Shown piece after piece: positions 19,624 through 32,500 of a DNA stretch of 64,000 bases. This stretch comes from Actinernus sp. WN-2022. Its lineage: Eukaryota > Cnidaria > Anthozoa > Actiniaria > Actinernidae. The DNA lies in the NCBI GenBank assembly GCA_030867875.1, contig JAOWCC010000019.1:30214966-30278965 (forward strand). Reading direction: 5' to 3'. The notes under the pieces are model-generated. The model had not been told where the DNA came from. It saw nothing but the letters and a program-made list of their open reading frames with translations, and ran no database searches. A program made the translations under genes and the position numbers. Position 1 is the stretch's first letter. Every line of letters begins with the position of its first letter.

Positions 19624-20439
19624 GTATATATAAAAGAATTGAGACCAAAGCATGTCAATTAATATGCGGCTGTCTGATAGTAATAAACCGAAGTGTAATC
19701 ATACCTTTCGGTTCGGGAAGTTGATGATCTTGGATTGCAGCTAGTAGATCATTTCCTGATCCTGATGAACGTAAATCAGTGTTTAAAATGAACTAGTTAA
19801 AAGCATTCAAAACGAAAACATGATCACACTGATTGATTATGCTAGCTAGAGATCGGATGTCATCTTTCAAATTCATACATCGATGCTATATAAAAACGAC
19901 TTGTACTGAGTTTCACATAGAAAATCATGAGTTCCTTCTCTGATTTATCCATCAATTATCCACGAAACTGCGCACTATAGAAATTCTGACCAAAATTGAC
20001 TCCGAGTACCTTTTTAGCATATATTAGTCCACCTGGCTTAAAACCAAACACTAATATGCATATGATAACTGACGGAATGAGCCGGCCGTTATAAAAAGAC
20101 CAAGCAAACTGCTCTAGCTCAAAGCACTATATAGTATATTCAATAGATAATGCATACGGATATAAACTTTCACAGGGGGCGGAATGAGTTTTCTCTACCA
20201 TTATTCTGTTGGCATACATAGGTGGGAAGAGACCAAGCAAGTGAAGATCAAAGACGAAAAACTGAATATTCATCGTGCTGCATAAGTAAAAGAATACTGT
20301 TGTTAATATATGATTACCAGGTGGACTTGTATCCTGTCTGAATCCAGTCCCCGGGTGGTTCTTCAAGGTAAAAATGGTAGGGGTGACCGTCGGAAAACCT
20401 CGAAAAATACCTAACTCCAAACCGTGAAATATTTCCAAC

Positions 20440-20592
20440 CCTCATTGTGGTCTAAAAATCACCCTGAAAAAATGGATTTCGCTTGGACAACCCCTAAAAA
20501 AATACTAAATCGCCGACTTCAAACCCTAAAAAAATACGACGATCACCCCTACCAGCCGAATATAGGAAGAACCCCCCCCCCCCCCCCCCCCG
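20440..20592. repeat. CCTAAAAAAATAC repeat with poly-C tract
   Basis: CCCCTAAAAAAATACTAAAT and CCCTAAAAAAATACGACGAT are part of a dispersed repeat. The inverted copy lies at about 29630-29715 (ATCGTCGTATTTTTTAGGGG). A run of about 20 C residues follows at 20572-20591. Confidence 0.7.
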
Positions 20593-21664
20593 GATCCAGT
20601 CACCCGTACCCTGCGAGCAGAGGTTCTCATTTCTAAATTTCCCCAATTTCTGTCCGCTAGGTTAATTAACCTATTTCCATTTTGAAGACAAACCACTATT
20701 GTAATAGAAGCAGTTTGGTTCCTAAAGACACACTTTATGAGGGTTTGAGAGGTTCCTAAAAATGAGGGAATACAGCTTTGAAATGCAAGAAGAAAATAAA
20801 ACATGAAAAGGTTTTAAGCCGGAGAAAAAATGTAAACGCTATCACAATTTTTCTGAACTTTAAAAAATGAAATGGCTTAAATCGAAAATTGCAAAGGAAT
20901 AATTGTTGAACAGACGTTGAAATAGTTTTACAGATGCCTTTGAACGACATCGGCTCAACGGGTGAACCAATACATTGTTGTTAAGTTAGAACAAAAGAAT
21001 ACGACAAACGTTAACGTTTCGCTTTTTGTCTAAATTTCAGTTAAGTCTTAATAAATGTAAGTATAGAAAAATATATGAAATAACGCAGATTTACTCTTGA
21101 GGTTGAGAAAATCTTACCTTGAATATAAGAGCGTGTATAAATCTTAAAATGAGGCCAAGGGACCCGACTATAAACAGCTGCTTTCAATTGAGTTCAGTTA
21201 AAGAGCAACTGATCACCTGTTTGCATACTGTTAATGTTTAACGAGTTGTTGAAAGATTTTTGATTATCTAATAACACTACACATGTGGACCAGTTCATTA
21301 ATAGGTGCCCAAATTCCCATTTCTATAAACAAAACTGAAAATATCATTTTTGTTTATAGACAATTTGCAGCGTTTGGATGAAATTAAGATAGGTTACCTG
21401 ATCATAGGATAAGATCGAACGAATGACCATCGATTAACCATTGCAAAATTAAAGGCAGAATCGAAAACAAAGCAATGTTAAAAATGATATATGACTTTCA
21501 GTATATTCTGTTCTTTCTAGGACTACGTTAGATTACATGTATGTTTCTGAACTGCAATGCTTGGATTAAATTATTAGTTTACCTGTAAGAACTGACGACC
21601 ATTGAATAACCATTGCAAAATTAAGGAACAAAGCGAAGTTAAGATAATATGTGACTTTCAATAG

Positions 21665-21891
21665 AGCAGATTTCGCCGGTATGAGTGGGACGAATAACAG
21701 AATGTCCGGCGTAGCCTTACCATAAGCGTGCATGCATACTGTAACTTACTGTAACGTAAACTCTGTAATTTGATTGGATCAGCCGGACAACAACAATAGG
21801 GAAACCATTTCAAAGTCTGTGACGGCATGCCGTACAGTAACCGTGCCGTAGTCAGTGCAATAGTTTGTCCTGCACTCATACGAAATCTGCT
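21665..21891. mobile_element. Foldback (AGCAGATTTCG...CGAAATCTGCT)
   Basis: AGCAGATTTCGCCGGTATGAGTG on the left pairs with CACTCATACGAAATCTGCT on the right. Related words (GGTTACGGTAAGGCTACGG, CCACTCATACGAC) recur at 22185-22245, so a partial second copy lies there. Confidence 0.65.
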
Positions 21892-22568
21892 GTATACCCC
21901 GTTCAGTCTAGGACTACGATTGATTTTAGCATTTTAACAGGTAGAAGCAGTGAAAACTGAACAGCAGACAAAATAGGCCTTGTTCGCCACGCTAGGAAAC
22001 ACAATTGTGCTATGCTGAACCAGAATCTAAATACAATTTTATCCCAGAGTGGGCCAGTTACGGTAACTATACTTACGGCACGGTTATTGTACGCATACGT
22101 GACATGGAAATGGTTTCTCATTGGTTTTGTCTTCAGTTCTGATCCAATCAAGAGTTAATACGGTGTAGTAAGTTACTGATAACAGTATGGTTACGGTAAG
22201 GCTACGGTTATGCCGTATTTTTGTCGCCACTCATACGACATCAACGCATCTGAGCATACCTACAGTACACGGTTATCAGTTTCGAGGCTTACATTTCATA
22301 ACTTTTCTGTTGCTTATAAACTTGTACAAAGTTGAAGGGCGCTATAGAAAGCAAAGGGTATTAGGAAAAAAATAACTGGCGTTCAGAAAAATGAGGGGGC
22401 GCTACTGAAAGAGGAAAGACGAGACGGCGTAAAATAAAACGAAACTCGGGCGCTTAGAAAAATACGATGGCTGATACGAAAAGCGAAAATGAGAGGGAGC
22501 TCCTTCTGAGATTTTCGTCCTTTAAAGACTAGTGAGCTGAAAAAATACGAGGGAAGGGAATCGGTTAA

Positions 22569-22699
22569 CTGTTCTGGGAAGCGTGCAATCGTGTTTTCAG
22601 TTTTCCATACATTTTTCTGTAACAACGAGTCAAAGTTCACTGGAAACATACAGACAAATGTATGGAAAGTGAAAACACGATTGCACGCTTCTAGAACAG
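22569..22699. mobile_element. Hairpin with roughly 50-bp arms
   Basis: CTGTTCTGGGAAGCGTGCAA and TCGTGTTTTC on the left are complementary to GAAAACACGATTGCACGCTTCTAGAACAG on the right. The pairing extends through TTTCCATACAT and ATGTATGGAAA. Only a short loop separates the arms. Confidence 0.78.
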
Positions 22700-23189
22700 C
22701 TACATCCCTCAAATTTCGATCAGTTAATCTTTACCTGGTATATCTAAAGTTTGGAGACAGTGAATATTTCAGAAGTTTGACTTACGAAATTATTTAGCAT
22801 TGGTTCGATTCCCATACAAACACTGTTTTTCGCGCCATGTTTGCACCGTACCCCTTTCAAAATGTCGGAATTAACCGCGAACTGTATGGTCTATTGACCT
22901 TGAAGTAGTTTGTCGTACGTATATTTGTTGTTTGCCTTGATTACTTTTGATTTTTTGTTTATAAAATAATGTCAACAGAGATTGGCTAATGATTCTACTA
23001 GCCAATGAAATTACACGGTTAGGCCTGATCTGGCTACAAGAGCCGAAGGGGATTTGTTTTCTTGAAAACAATAACTTTATTGCTCTGTTCTATCATAGGC
23101 ACATATATATTTTTTCTGGGCTGGATTTTTGGTTATCAGCAACTGCTGTTGATAGTTCTTTGTCGAACAAGATTATAACTAGCATGCGA

Positions 23190-23275
23190 AAAGACATGCT
23201 GTATTTTCTTAGTTCGCTTTCAAAACAAATTTTTTTTTTTTTCTTTTTTTTTAGTTCGCTTTCAAAACAAACCGA
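23190..23275 (+). repeat. Duplicated TTAGTTCGCTTTCAAAACAAA around a T tract
   Basis: The 20-base word TAGTTCGCTTTCAAAACAAA occurs twice, separated by a T-rich run (TTTTTTTTTTTTCTTTTTTTTT). Confidence 0.8.
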
Positions 23276-23520
23276 TTTGAATAACATTTCGGTTGCTAGC
23301 AAGCCGTGCCAATTGCATCCAAATAGCCCGACTCATCCCAAACAATCAAAGCCCTAGTTAACAGCGATTAAATAGTAATTGTATAACGGTCGGGTCCTAA
23401 TCTTTCCTTTGTGACAGGTGTCCCAAGTGGCCATAAAAAGGCTTTTCTCTGCCAATTCACATCTGGTCGTTAGATGGCGCTCCGACAACAGAATATGAAT
23501 GTCTTTAAGTAAGTAAACAA

Positions 23521-23673
23521 ATGGCGCGGACGGTCGCTATGCGGATCAAGTCCTTATCAACGTCGAGCTCCAATTTAGTTCATCTTGATGGTGCAAGAAC
23601 TGTCGCAGAGACCATCGTAAGAGTGATAAGCATATCCTGGACTACGAAGGTGGATGAAATCACAGGCGTGTAA
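23521..23673 (+). other. 50-codon upstream ORF or candidate 5' exon of the orphan gene
   Basis: ATGGCGCGGACGGTC opens a 50-codon frame (MARTVAMRIKSLSTSSSN...) ending TAA. A good donor-like site, ATC|GTAAGAG, lies within it at about 23611. It could be the first exon or a uORF of the gene at 24038, or chance. The 24038 frame has a stop (TAA, 24035-24037) directly before its ATG, so direct in-frame joining upstream of that ATG is not possible. Confidence 0.25.
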
Positions 23674-24037
23674 ATGAAAGGTTTAACTTTCTAAGGAACA
23701 GTGTGGAAAAAGGGAAGTGTCGAACCGTCAGATGTTATTCGTATTTCGTACGGGTTTAAATTGCATGTACCTGACCAGGTACCCCCGACTACGGAAAAGG
23801 GAACAGTGAATGATCAACAGTAATAATTCAACATAAATAAGTGACACTTTACTCAAGTGTTTCAGGGTCATAACATTGCACGCGGAAAGTATTGGTTATA
23901 ATCAGCGAGTAAATTACTTGCCAGGCAAGTCATGTTTTTAGATTCGTCTTCAAACTTCACCACAGGGCCACGTTTAGAGGGGCGATTTATTAACATTAGA
24001 CCTGCTCTGAAGCCAACTGAATACATCTATACGGTAA

Positions 24038-25237
24038 ATGATACAGCCGCTACCTAGAAACGATATAATGATAAACAACCCAAAATTCAATTTTCGGCAA
24101 GAATTCAATACCGCGTTCAAAAGAAGGACAAAGTATGCGGAACTAAGAACGCGAACTGCTGTTTCACGCCGAAGTTCATTGAGTCAGTTATGTGGGCTGC
24201 CAACTGAGACACCTTCGAGATCTCAATACCAGTCTGCAAGAAGCAAGTTTTCTGACCAGGAAGAAGCTACTAGCGTTTCAACTCCAGTTCGTTGTGCTGT
24301 GAAGTCGAGCGAACAATTCCTCTCGGTTTCCGGTATAGCACGGGTACGTTCGAAGAACAGACGTGTGACATTAAGCGAGAGTTACATCGATACGTGGTAC
24401 CGCCCTGAGCTATGTAGTAGGCAGGAAATGAACACTAGTGAAGAAAATATGCTCATTCGTGCTCGAGGGAGAGATTTTTGTGAAGTCCTTGGTAATGAAT
24501 ATTGTCAGGACTGCACTAAAGATGGCATGAGAAACGAGTCTAGCGAGGAGTTTGAGAGTACGTATCTAGCAGGCGGTACTAGTTCACCCTACTTGAGATC
24601 TCTAACTCCTTTGAGTGACATTATATTATGCCGAAGTCCATCTTTACCACAAAGTCAGAGTCGATGCCTGTTCAACAGACTACACAACTTTAGCTGTAGC
24701 ACCCCACAGTATTTTGTCAACCGTTTACATGGAATATCTATAGGAGAAGACGAGGATGAAGTAAAGGACGATGACAAATCCGTTGGTTCCTCCGTTCAGA
24801 GTGATCTGGATTCCGTAAAACCCACAAAACTCAACAAAACTGAAAAACAGACAGAAAATCATGAGCTCGCGAATCCCTCAGAGAAAGCTGATTTAGAAAA
24901 CAGCAGCGAGGAACAGACTGCACATAATGATAATGAACAAGTTAGTCCTTTTTGTAAATCAAAGAAAGTTTCTTCATTACGGTCTGTCGGACTGGTAGCC
25001 ATAGCAACAGTCCCTGTAAGAAAATCCAATATATTTCTTCCCGAGTTGCACTTCGATAAGAGGAAACTGACAATAGGAAACAAAGAAGGCTGGGCAACAC
25101 AAGTACAGACAAAATCATTTCAGGAGTTCCCCATCGAACCCCCTCTTATCACAGTGGATTTTGCATTGGGGATTTTTAATCCAAAATATAGACACCAAGA
25201 CAGTTCAATTGGTTATTCTGCAAGTTTTAATCTTTGA
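24038..25237 (+). CDS. Uncharacterised Ser-rich acidic protein, single exon, 399 codons
   Basis: This is the longest non-repetitive, protein-like ORF outside the receptor. It starts ATG at 24038, right after an in-frame TAA, and stops TGA at 25235-25237. I do not recognise the family. The N-terminal third is rich in Ser, Arg and Thr (SRRSSLSQL, SRSQYQSARSKF), suggesting phosphorylation sites and disorder. Residues about 235-250 are strongly acidic (GEDEDEVKDDDKS), followed by a Glu/Asn/Lys-rich stretch. The last 90 residues are more ordered in character (LVAIATVPVRKSNIFLPEL, then FPIEPPLITVDFALGIF). No signal peptide, membrane segment or catalytic motif is visible. Base composition and mixed amino-acid use argue for a real coding region. 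It could also be a large last exon of a spliced gene, or a retrocopy. No poly-A tail is seen. Confidence 0.65.
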   Translation: MIQPLPRNDIMINNPKFNFRQEFNTAFKRRTKYAELRTRTAVSRRSSLSQLCGLPTETPSRSQYQSARSKFSDQEEATSVSTPVRCAVKSSEQFLSVSGIARVRSKNRRVTLSESYIDTWYRPELCSRQEMNTSEENMLIRARGRDFCEVLGNEYCQDCTKDGMRNESSEEFESTYLAGGTSSPYLRSLTPLSDIILCRSPSLPQSQSRCLFNRLHNFSCSTPQYFVNRLHGISIGEDEDEVKDDDKSVGSSVQSDLDSVKPTKLNKTEKQTENHELANPSEKADLENSSEEQTAHNDNEQVSPFCKSKKVSSLRSVGLVAIATVPVRKSNIFLPELHFDKRKLTIGNKEGWATQVQTKSFQEFPIEPPLITVDFALGIFNPKYRHQDSSIGYSASFNL

Positions 25238-26383
25238 TAAAAAAAAGTGTATTAAACTGCATGTTAAGCCGTGTTTACGTTAGAGTGACATTTAGAACAA
25301 TTTGTAAAGGCTATTGGTGTCACTGAGTAACGAGAAAGCCTCGACGTACGGGAAACGGTGAGGCTTATGGAAGTCCAGTCTTGACCTCCGAACATACGAC
25401 TTTCATAATGGCCGCCTCCTAATTTGCATAATTTGGAATTGATTTGAGTTTTAGAGTTTTAGTTGGTGATAAAGCATACCGTACAAATTTAACTACGAAT
25501 CCAGCCACACTACCACCGATTCTAGCCAGCAGTACAGTAGCATCAAGTTACGTCACTGAGACAGCGGTAAGTTAAACTGTTGATATGCTCGCGAATATTA
25601 TCATTTGAAATCCAAAGCAGTTTTAATTATTTTATAAAATAATGTAAAACTCAGCACTTGTGTTAAAGCTAGAACAAGTACTGAATAGAAAGCATCCGCA
25701 CATAATTTCGGAGCTCAGATATGTGCGGAGATTCGTACGAATATGGTTCGAGACCAAAGTATGTGATGCACTCGTCCTATACAGTCGAGGTAAAGGAAAG
25801 AGGCGAACGTAACGGGATTTCGTGTACGATAAGTCAGCCGCCATGAAGCTGCGTTTATGAAACTGAACAATAAACGTTCCGCGGCACAGCTCCAATATTT
25901 CGCTCCTCCCAGCATGACTTGGCCTCGTTCCCATGTACTCCCAACATGTCAGAACTTTGACATTTGATCATACAAAACCGAGCCTTGACTTTAATTCATG
26001 ATCATTTATCGATCCAGAAGAAACATTATAGCACCTTGTTGCACCTAATTTACACTGATTTATTTGAACCTTAGATATCGTGGTAGCAACAGAAGGCCAA
26101 CTTTCAAGTACCGTTTCGGTGATGCCAACAAGCCATATATTCTACACTGCTCTCAAGGAACAAAGTGACCGTAATATGCGACCATGCATGGATGTGGCAC
26201 GACGTGAAAGCCGAAGTATGGGTACGTCCAAAACCTAGTAAATACCCTGTCAAACGTCTGTCGAGCGTATGTACGAGTTCACACTCACAGCCGGGTCAGT
26301 TCGAGGAAGTGATTGGCCAGCATGCCGAGATTCAGTGGAACTCTGAGCCACTTAATATAATGGTTGGAAACCGGCGCAGCTCG
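25238..26383. other. Intergenic stretch downstream of the orphan gene
   Basis: No gene recognised. ORFs of up to 100 codons on the minus strand (25632-25934) do not look protein-like and overlap others in different frames. Confidence 0.45.
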
Positions 26384-28391
26384 TCTGATCACAGGCAACC
26401 CAAGCTAATGATTTTTACAAGGAATGTATGGGAATGTTTAGAAAAAATCTAAAACTGTACTAAAATGATCAATAAAGTCATAAAACCTTACCTGTGTGTT
26501 GTGAAGTTGTTCCTCTTCATCACTGATGTGTTTATTTCTGGTTTGAGGCACTTCTGGGATTTTTTTCCCCTCCCCTATATAGATAGTGAGAAGGCAGGAA
26601 ACACGAGACGCCATTAGTCCACGTGGCGACTCCCAAACTTTCAGCATTTTACCTCCAGAAACCCTTTCTTACATTCCTCTAGCACTCATTCAATCGATCC
26701 ATCGCTTATTTCCTCGCTTTGTAAGTACTCAAATTCGACAGTTTCTGCAGCCAACCTAGCCTGTAACGATCCGGGGTTCGATCACTTTAGCCTTTTTTTC
26801 ATGGACTGCCTGTGCCAGGTGAACCACAGGCAGCCTGTGGTTGAACGTGGCTTTTCTTCGGAAGCAGTGACGAACGAGTGCCGAAGGAATTCAACACCTC
26901 GTGTTTTTTCGAAGTGATTCGGAGAAGAAAGTCATTGTGCTCAATCGACCAATCGCTGAACGGTGAAATCGCTGGGGAGACCCACGAACAGTTTCAGCAA
27001 ACAATAGGTGAAGTAAATGTCAAATAGAAATTTAGTCGATTTCTTGATTTAGTTTTCTTCAAAAGCTGTTTCAAATGTAAAGTAACCAAAAACGGAACTG
27101 ACCAAGGTAAGTTGTACAAGAATTTGTTACAGACGATTCCGTTGAACTGACTGCAATATGAGAGTGAAAAAATACGTCCGTGTAGCGGCTAGAATATGGT
27201 GTGACAAATAGGTCAGTGAGAACTCGTATTGACCCTTATCTTTCTTGGAGCCTAACAGATGAGCAAAGAGCAGTTAGAACTGCCGAAGCAGGACATATTA
27301 GGGACTTTAAGCAACCAGCCGACGGCAATGACGACGGGACGTGGAAAAATGCCTTTCTCCCGAATATTTCCCTCTTCACCTTGAATTGTTTTTCGAAAAA
27401 TATGACCGAGTATAGAGTTCCGTTCACGCCGAACGAAAAACGGATTGATTTACTTTCTTATACGTTCGCGTTCTCTTTAAAACGTACAATTTGGGGTTTT
27501 CACGTTGTGTTTTTGCAGAGAACGGTGAAATGTAGGCGACTGCGTGCATTTTCACGTGCAGCTATTGTATTTTGTAATTAAGGCTATTGTTTTATGCCGT
27601 CGTCGAAGACATTGCCGACGTGTTTTGCTTAAAAGTCCCTATTAATATCCTGTTGAGTAAACGAAACTGTAACGCGTCTGAAAAGCCTTGGACGAAATGT
27701 TGTAATGGTGTGTTCTAGTGGCATTTCCGCTACTGTATTTGACGATTCAAAGAAAACTGTCCATTCCCATTACGCTCTTCTAATGGCTGATATGCCTTCT
27801 GTTCTGCATATTTCACCGTTCAGCGATTGGTCGATTGAGCACAATGGCTTTCTTCTCCGAATCTATTCGAAAATACACGAGGTGCTTCCGAAGAAAAGCC
27901 ACGTTCAACCACAGGCTGCCTGTGGTTCAACTAGCACAGGCAGCCCATGAAAAAAGGCTAAAGTGATCGAACCCCGGATCGTTACAGGCTAGGTTGGCTG
28001 CAGAAACTGTCGAATTTGAGTACTTACAAAGCGAGGAAATAAGCGACGGATCGATTGAATGAGTGCTAGAGGAATGTAAGAAAGGGTTTCTGGAGGTAAA
28101 ATGCTGAAAGTTTGGATTTTCGAAGAATTACGAGGCTTCGAAGAGTCGCCACGTGGACTAATGGCGTCTCGTGTTTCCTGCCTTCTCACTATCTATATAG
28201 GGGAGGAAAAAAAAATCCCAGAAGTGCCTCAAACCAGAAATAAACACATCAGTGATGAAGAGGAACAACTTCACAACACACAGGTAAGGTTTTATGACGT
28301 TATTGATCATTTTAGTACAGTTTTAGATTTTTTCTAAACATTCCCATACATTCCTTGTAAAAATCATTAGCTTGGGCTGCCTGTGGTCTGA
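26384..28391. mobile_element. 2.0-kb element with very long (about 585 bp) inverted arms
   Basis: The left arm (26384-26970) and right arm (27806-28391) are near-exact inverted copies: TCTGATCACAGGCAACCCAA at the left end, and TTGGGCTGCCTGTGGTCTGA at the right. Each arm contains the palindrome ACCACAGGCAGCCTGTGGTT. The right arm reads as an exon-like stretch (PEVPQTRNKHISDEEEQL, then HNTQ) followed by a donor-like CAG|GTAAGG at about 28284. A diverged copy of that end lies at 43436-43620. The 835-bp centre has no transposase. Its 27540-27640 segment is repeated at 60950-61060. Confidence 0.8.
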
Positions 28392-29537
28392 TGTAAAGTT
28401 CCCAGATGTTCCTTCTGAAGATACTCCGAGAATATTCCCCAAACCTCCAAAGGTCGTCATTATTATAATAAGCCGATTAAACAAAAACTGACGACCATTC
28501 CTCATGTATTAAAAGGACGAAGGGGATTGAGGATTCTTCGAAGTGATACCACTCAACCCTGATGATGGAAACGAATAAAGAATGCTACAAATCAAATTTG
28601 TCTTTGTGATTATAATCTATATGTCAGCATATTTATGGTTTAGCCGCCATCTTGAAATTCCTTTATTACAATGAGACTTTCCGTTGACAACAATTAATGT
28701 TTCCGCTCACGAGACTCGTAATGCCGTTACTAGCGAAAAACATGCACGTGTGGAATATTGGGAGAATACGGAAAGACGGAGAACATACTGAAAATGAAAC
28801 CTGCATCGTTGATTTCATGTACGTTCTTATAAAATGATCGATATGTTAATTATTAAACCCATTTGATCGGCCTGAACAATTAAATGAAAGGCCCAAAACA
28901 GCCCCGAATCATCTTTAACAGTAATGGCATAGTTCGCCATTACAAAGTCCTGCAATAAGTACCACCCCCGCGGCACTGGGCTTCCGGGGAAATCACAGGT
29001 AATTGTCTGCATCTTTTCCTATATTTCTTAGGTTTTCATTCACGTTTTCATTATAAAACATTTGCCAGAAATACAGGAAAGTCGACGCTGGCGTACTTTG
29101 GTACTGATTCGACGCAAAATGAATTGCTCACGTGACCGAGAAGTTGTTACGCAAAGGATTATGGGTAACATAATCTGAAAAGTGTACATTTCTTCCTTGG
29201 AAATGCAATATCATATACCTATAGGCTATACCTCGGTTTTAAATGGACTCCGACTACCAGTATTTGAAATAATCACTAGCTGATACCATTCAACCAGTGG
29301 AATTTAGTACACACGTACTATGTCTATGGCAACGAAACCCTACCAAACTTCCAAGAACTTTAACATGTAGATTACTCAGTTTATGAAGTTGGCTTATCTG
29401 ATAATTTTGAACGCCTACTCCTATGAATCCATTGGGATGGAGGAATACTTCAAACGTCTAACCAAACACTTTAGGATGATTTAAGCAGTTTATACATGTA
29501 TATTGTCGTCTCATGCCGCTACTCCCGCTAGTCCATC
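28392..29537 (+). promoter_or_regulatory. Presumed promoter and 5'-UTR region of the Death/NB-ARC/TPR gene
   Basis: The region upstream of the ATG at 29538 has no other gene. I see no clear TATA box at a fixed distance. The assignment rests only on position before the first coding exon. Confidence 0.35.
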
Positions 29538-29589
29538 ATGGCGGAATTAGAACATTTCGGACCTCCAACTACCGAGAACTCGGCGACGG
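29538..29589 (+). CDS. Receptor exon 1: initiator exon
   Basis: ATGGCGGAATTAGAACATTT starts 17 codons (MAELEHFGPPTTENSAT) plus one base, with donor G|GTGAGT. A at -3 and G at +4 fit a strong start. The phase-1 end matches the phase-1 acceptor at 31675, giving Gly at the junction. I picked this exon because it is the only upstream ATG-led segment I found with that donor and phase, so it is less certain than the others. Confidence 0.65.
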
Positions 29590-32500
29590 GTGAGTCAATG
29601 TTAGTAATAGTATATTCTAGACTGTATTTTTTTTAGGGATGATCGTCGTATTTTTTAGGGGCTGAAATCGGCGATTTAGTATTTTTTAGGGGTTGTCCAA
29701 GCGAACGGTTTATTATAGTGAAAACATTTTTTTAAGAGCTGGGCCGGCGGTTGTTCGAAGCCCGATTAACATTTTAGTTCCATTTGCTAACCTGTGAATG
29801 GCATCTTTGAGGTTAAAAACGTATTCCTATAGGAGAAATATTAAACGAGTACGTTTCTAATTGTCTTGCTAGATTTGTAAACAAATACATGTACCTTCTA
29901 ATAAGTACTTTATACTGAGACTGAGAGATTACCAAAACCATGGGTTAAGACTTAATCCAGGATTACCGGTAGCGCTATATATTTTGATTACACTTCTTTA
30001 TTAATTAAGAAAAATAGCAATAAAACAAACAAGCTAGAGGTATATTTTAGGGTGGGCAATTTTTCACGGCTTGGTACAATGTAGTTACAGCATTTTTTTG
30101 GGAGTAAACATTCTAAGTTCTAAGTCATCCTCCCCCCGGGCCAGAACTGCTCTCCCCAGGGACTTTGACAGTGTTATGTGGCCAGAGGGTTGGGAAGATT
30201 GTCACCACACTCATTTTGCTCAGGGGCTTGGGAATGAGTTTCAAAGTGTAAATGGCATCAGTAATTTCAGTGGGTTGGTTCTGTTCATCAAGATTTCTAG
30301 CTACTGTAAGAGATCTTACTAAAATCTGGATTCAAAATCAGTTTCTGTTGTATATTTTATTCGAGCAAGTAAAAAAAATATACAATCAATGAACACTTTT
30401 GCCAATGACCAATGAGAAGAAAGTGATCCCATGCTAATTAGTATGCAAGCTAATGATTGACAACAGCAGGTGCTTAATTAGTTTCAGCTCAGATTTAAAT
30501 CAGCAAATCTTTTAAACGAGCAATGCATTCTGTATTATTGTTTTCATAATTAATTTTTATTCATCCATGGTCATGGGGGGAGTAGAGTCTAAATGGGTGT
30601 ATAACGCTTATTTCCACTGGATACATCGTTATCCATGGATAAGATAAGCTAGTTTGGTTAAATATAATATGAGGAAAAGGAGGCTCTAGCTTTTAGCAGG
30701 GAACCCCTGGATCCAACCCTGGGCCCGGTTGTTCAAAGTCTGATTAAGCTTAAATCCAGGATTAAGGGCATTCCCATTAACCTTTAAATTAGTTTGATTT
30801 GCTAACTCATGGACAACATATTTGAGGTTAAAACCATATTTCTAGAGGAGAAATAACAAGTAATTTCCTATTTGTTGTACGCTAGATTTTAAAACAAATA
30901 CGTTCTACCGAGAGAACTAAACCCATGGGTAAAGACTTAATCCAGGATTACGCGCTAATCAGGCTTTGAACAAACTAGACCCAGTAGAATATGAGTCAGG
31001 CATTACACATTTCAACCCCCTTATATATATGTTTCTGATGGGAGTCAATGAATTAAAATGTAACAATCAGTAGGAAACTAAATATTTCAAAGGTGCTTTT
31101 CTTACATAATGGCACATTGCCACTTTTACAATAATTAATAAATAGATTACGATAAGTAATGGATTTTGACTACAAGATGTATACATTTAGTTCATTGTAT
31201 GCGTGGCTTAATTGACACTAATAAATGTAAACTATTATGTCAATCATATCATGCATCTTTGAACTTGATTAGCATTAAGGTGTGTCAGACCAATTGAATT
31301 AGCTGGTAACAAAACGAGCGGGGGACTGGAACCGAGTCAGTAAAACTATTTCAATTAATAACTAGTCAAAGTGAGCATGATTTTGCAAAAGAACAGATCA
31401 GACTTATCTAGTCTGAAAAGTTTGGTGAACTTTGGCTGAATATTGACGATGCTAGAAAGGCATCAAATATGTCAATTTTCCCATAAAAACTCTTAATTAT
31501 ATTGAGGGACAAAGAACTTTCAATTGCTTATAATTCAGATAAGATTCACTTGAATCACGTCAAACGTGGCACATGCTAATTTAAACATTAGACTAATTAT
31601 AATAAACTCGGTCCCATGCAGTCCCCTGCTTGTTTTGTTATCAGCCAATTGTTCTGAATTTATAATTTTCTCAGGAATTCCAGTGCAAAAGTTGATTGAT
31701 AATCACCAGTTATTTGACCAGCTGGCACAATGCTTGGACAGAGAGTTCAGAGTTATCAAGTACTGGTCTCACCTTGCATTTGCTCTGGGAATACCACCGA
31801 ACATCTGGGAACAGTTCAATCTGTACAGAGAATACAGTCCAACTACGAGACTGTTTGAGTTCTTGGCAGCCAAACAACCCAACCTAAGCATTGCTGCATT
31901 GAAGGATGCTCTTGTAGAGATTTATCGAGTGGACATTGATATCTTAATTGGAGGGAGTACAAGTAAGTTTGAACTGCTGCTTTGGCTGTTTTCAGGAATT
32001 CCACTTATTGTTACATTAACTGTTAAATAGATGTACTTTACCAGCAAAATAATATTCACAATTTTTAGAACCTCCCTAAGGAATCATAGTTAATAGAGGG
32101 GATTAATGGTTATGGAACCCAGCAAACTTCTTTGTTTTAGGTATTTGTTCACTGTTTTCAACCTTATATAACCATGCACAAAACACAATAGATATTGGAA
32201 ATATTATGTTAATCAATCAGTCAATAGAAACGTGTGGGTTCAGTCGTTCAGGGACGTTAATGAGCTACATCTATGACTGCACATGCACAATATTTTGTCT
32301 TACCCCCTCCTGGGTTTCCTATATAACCATTCAACTCTAATAACTACATTGTGTATGACCTGAAGTAGTACATTATGTACATGTTATATTTTATGTGGCT
32401 TTGAAAAACTAGAGCAGATGGAGACAGCATCTAGACTTCAAGCTCGAGGTTTCTATTTAACAATTAGACCCACAGCCCGAATGGGCTATTTAACTCATAG

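Larger units (their letters stand above)
17203..23520. other. Intergenic stretch, no gene recognised
   Basis: Apart from the hairpins and repeats listed, I find no ORF with protein-like sequence and no convincing exon. Many ORFs of 60-120 codons are present on both strands, but all are low-complexity or repeat-derived. Confidence 0.5.
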
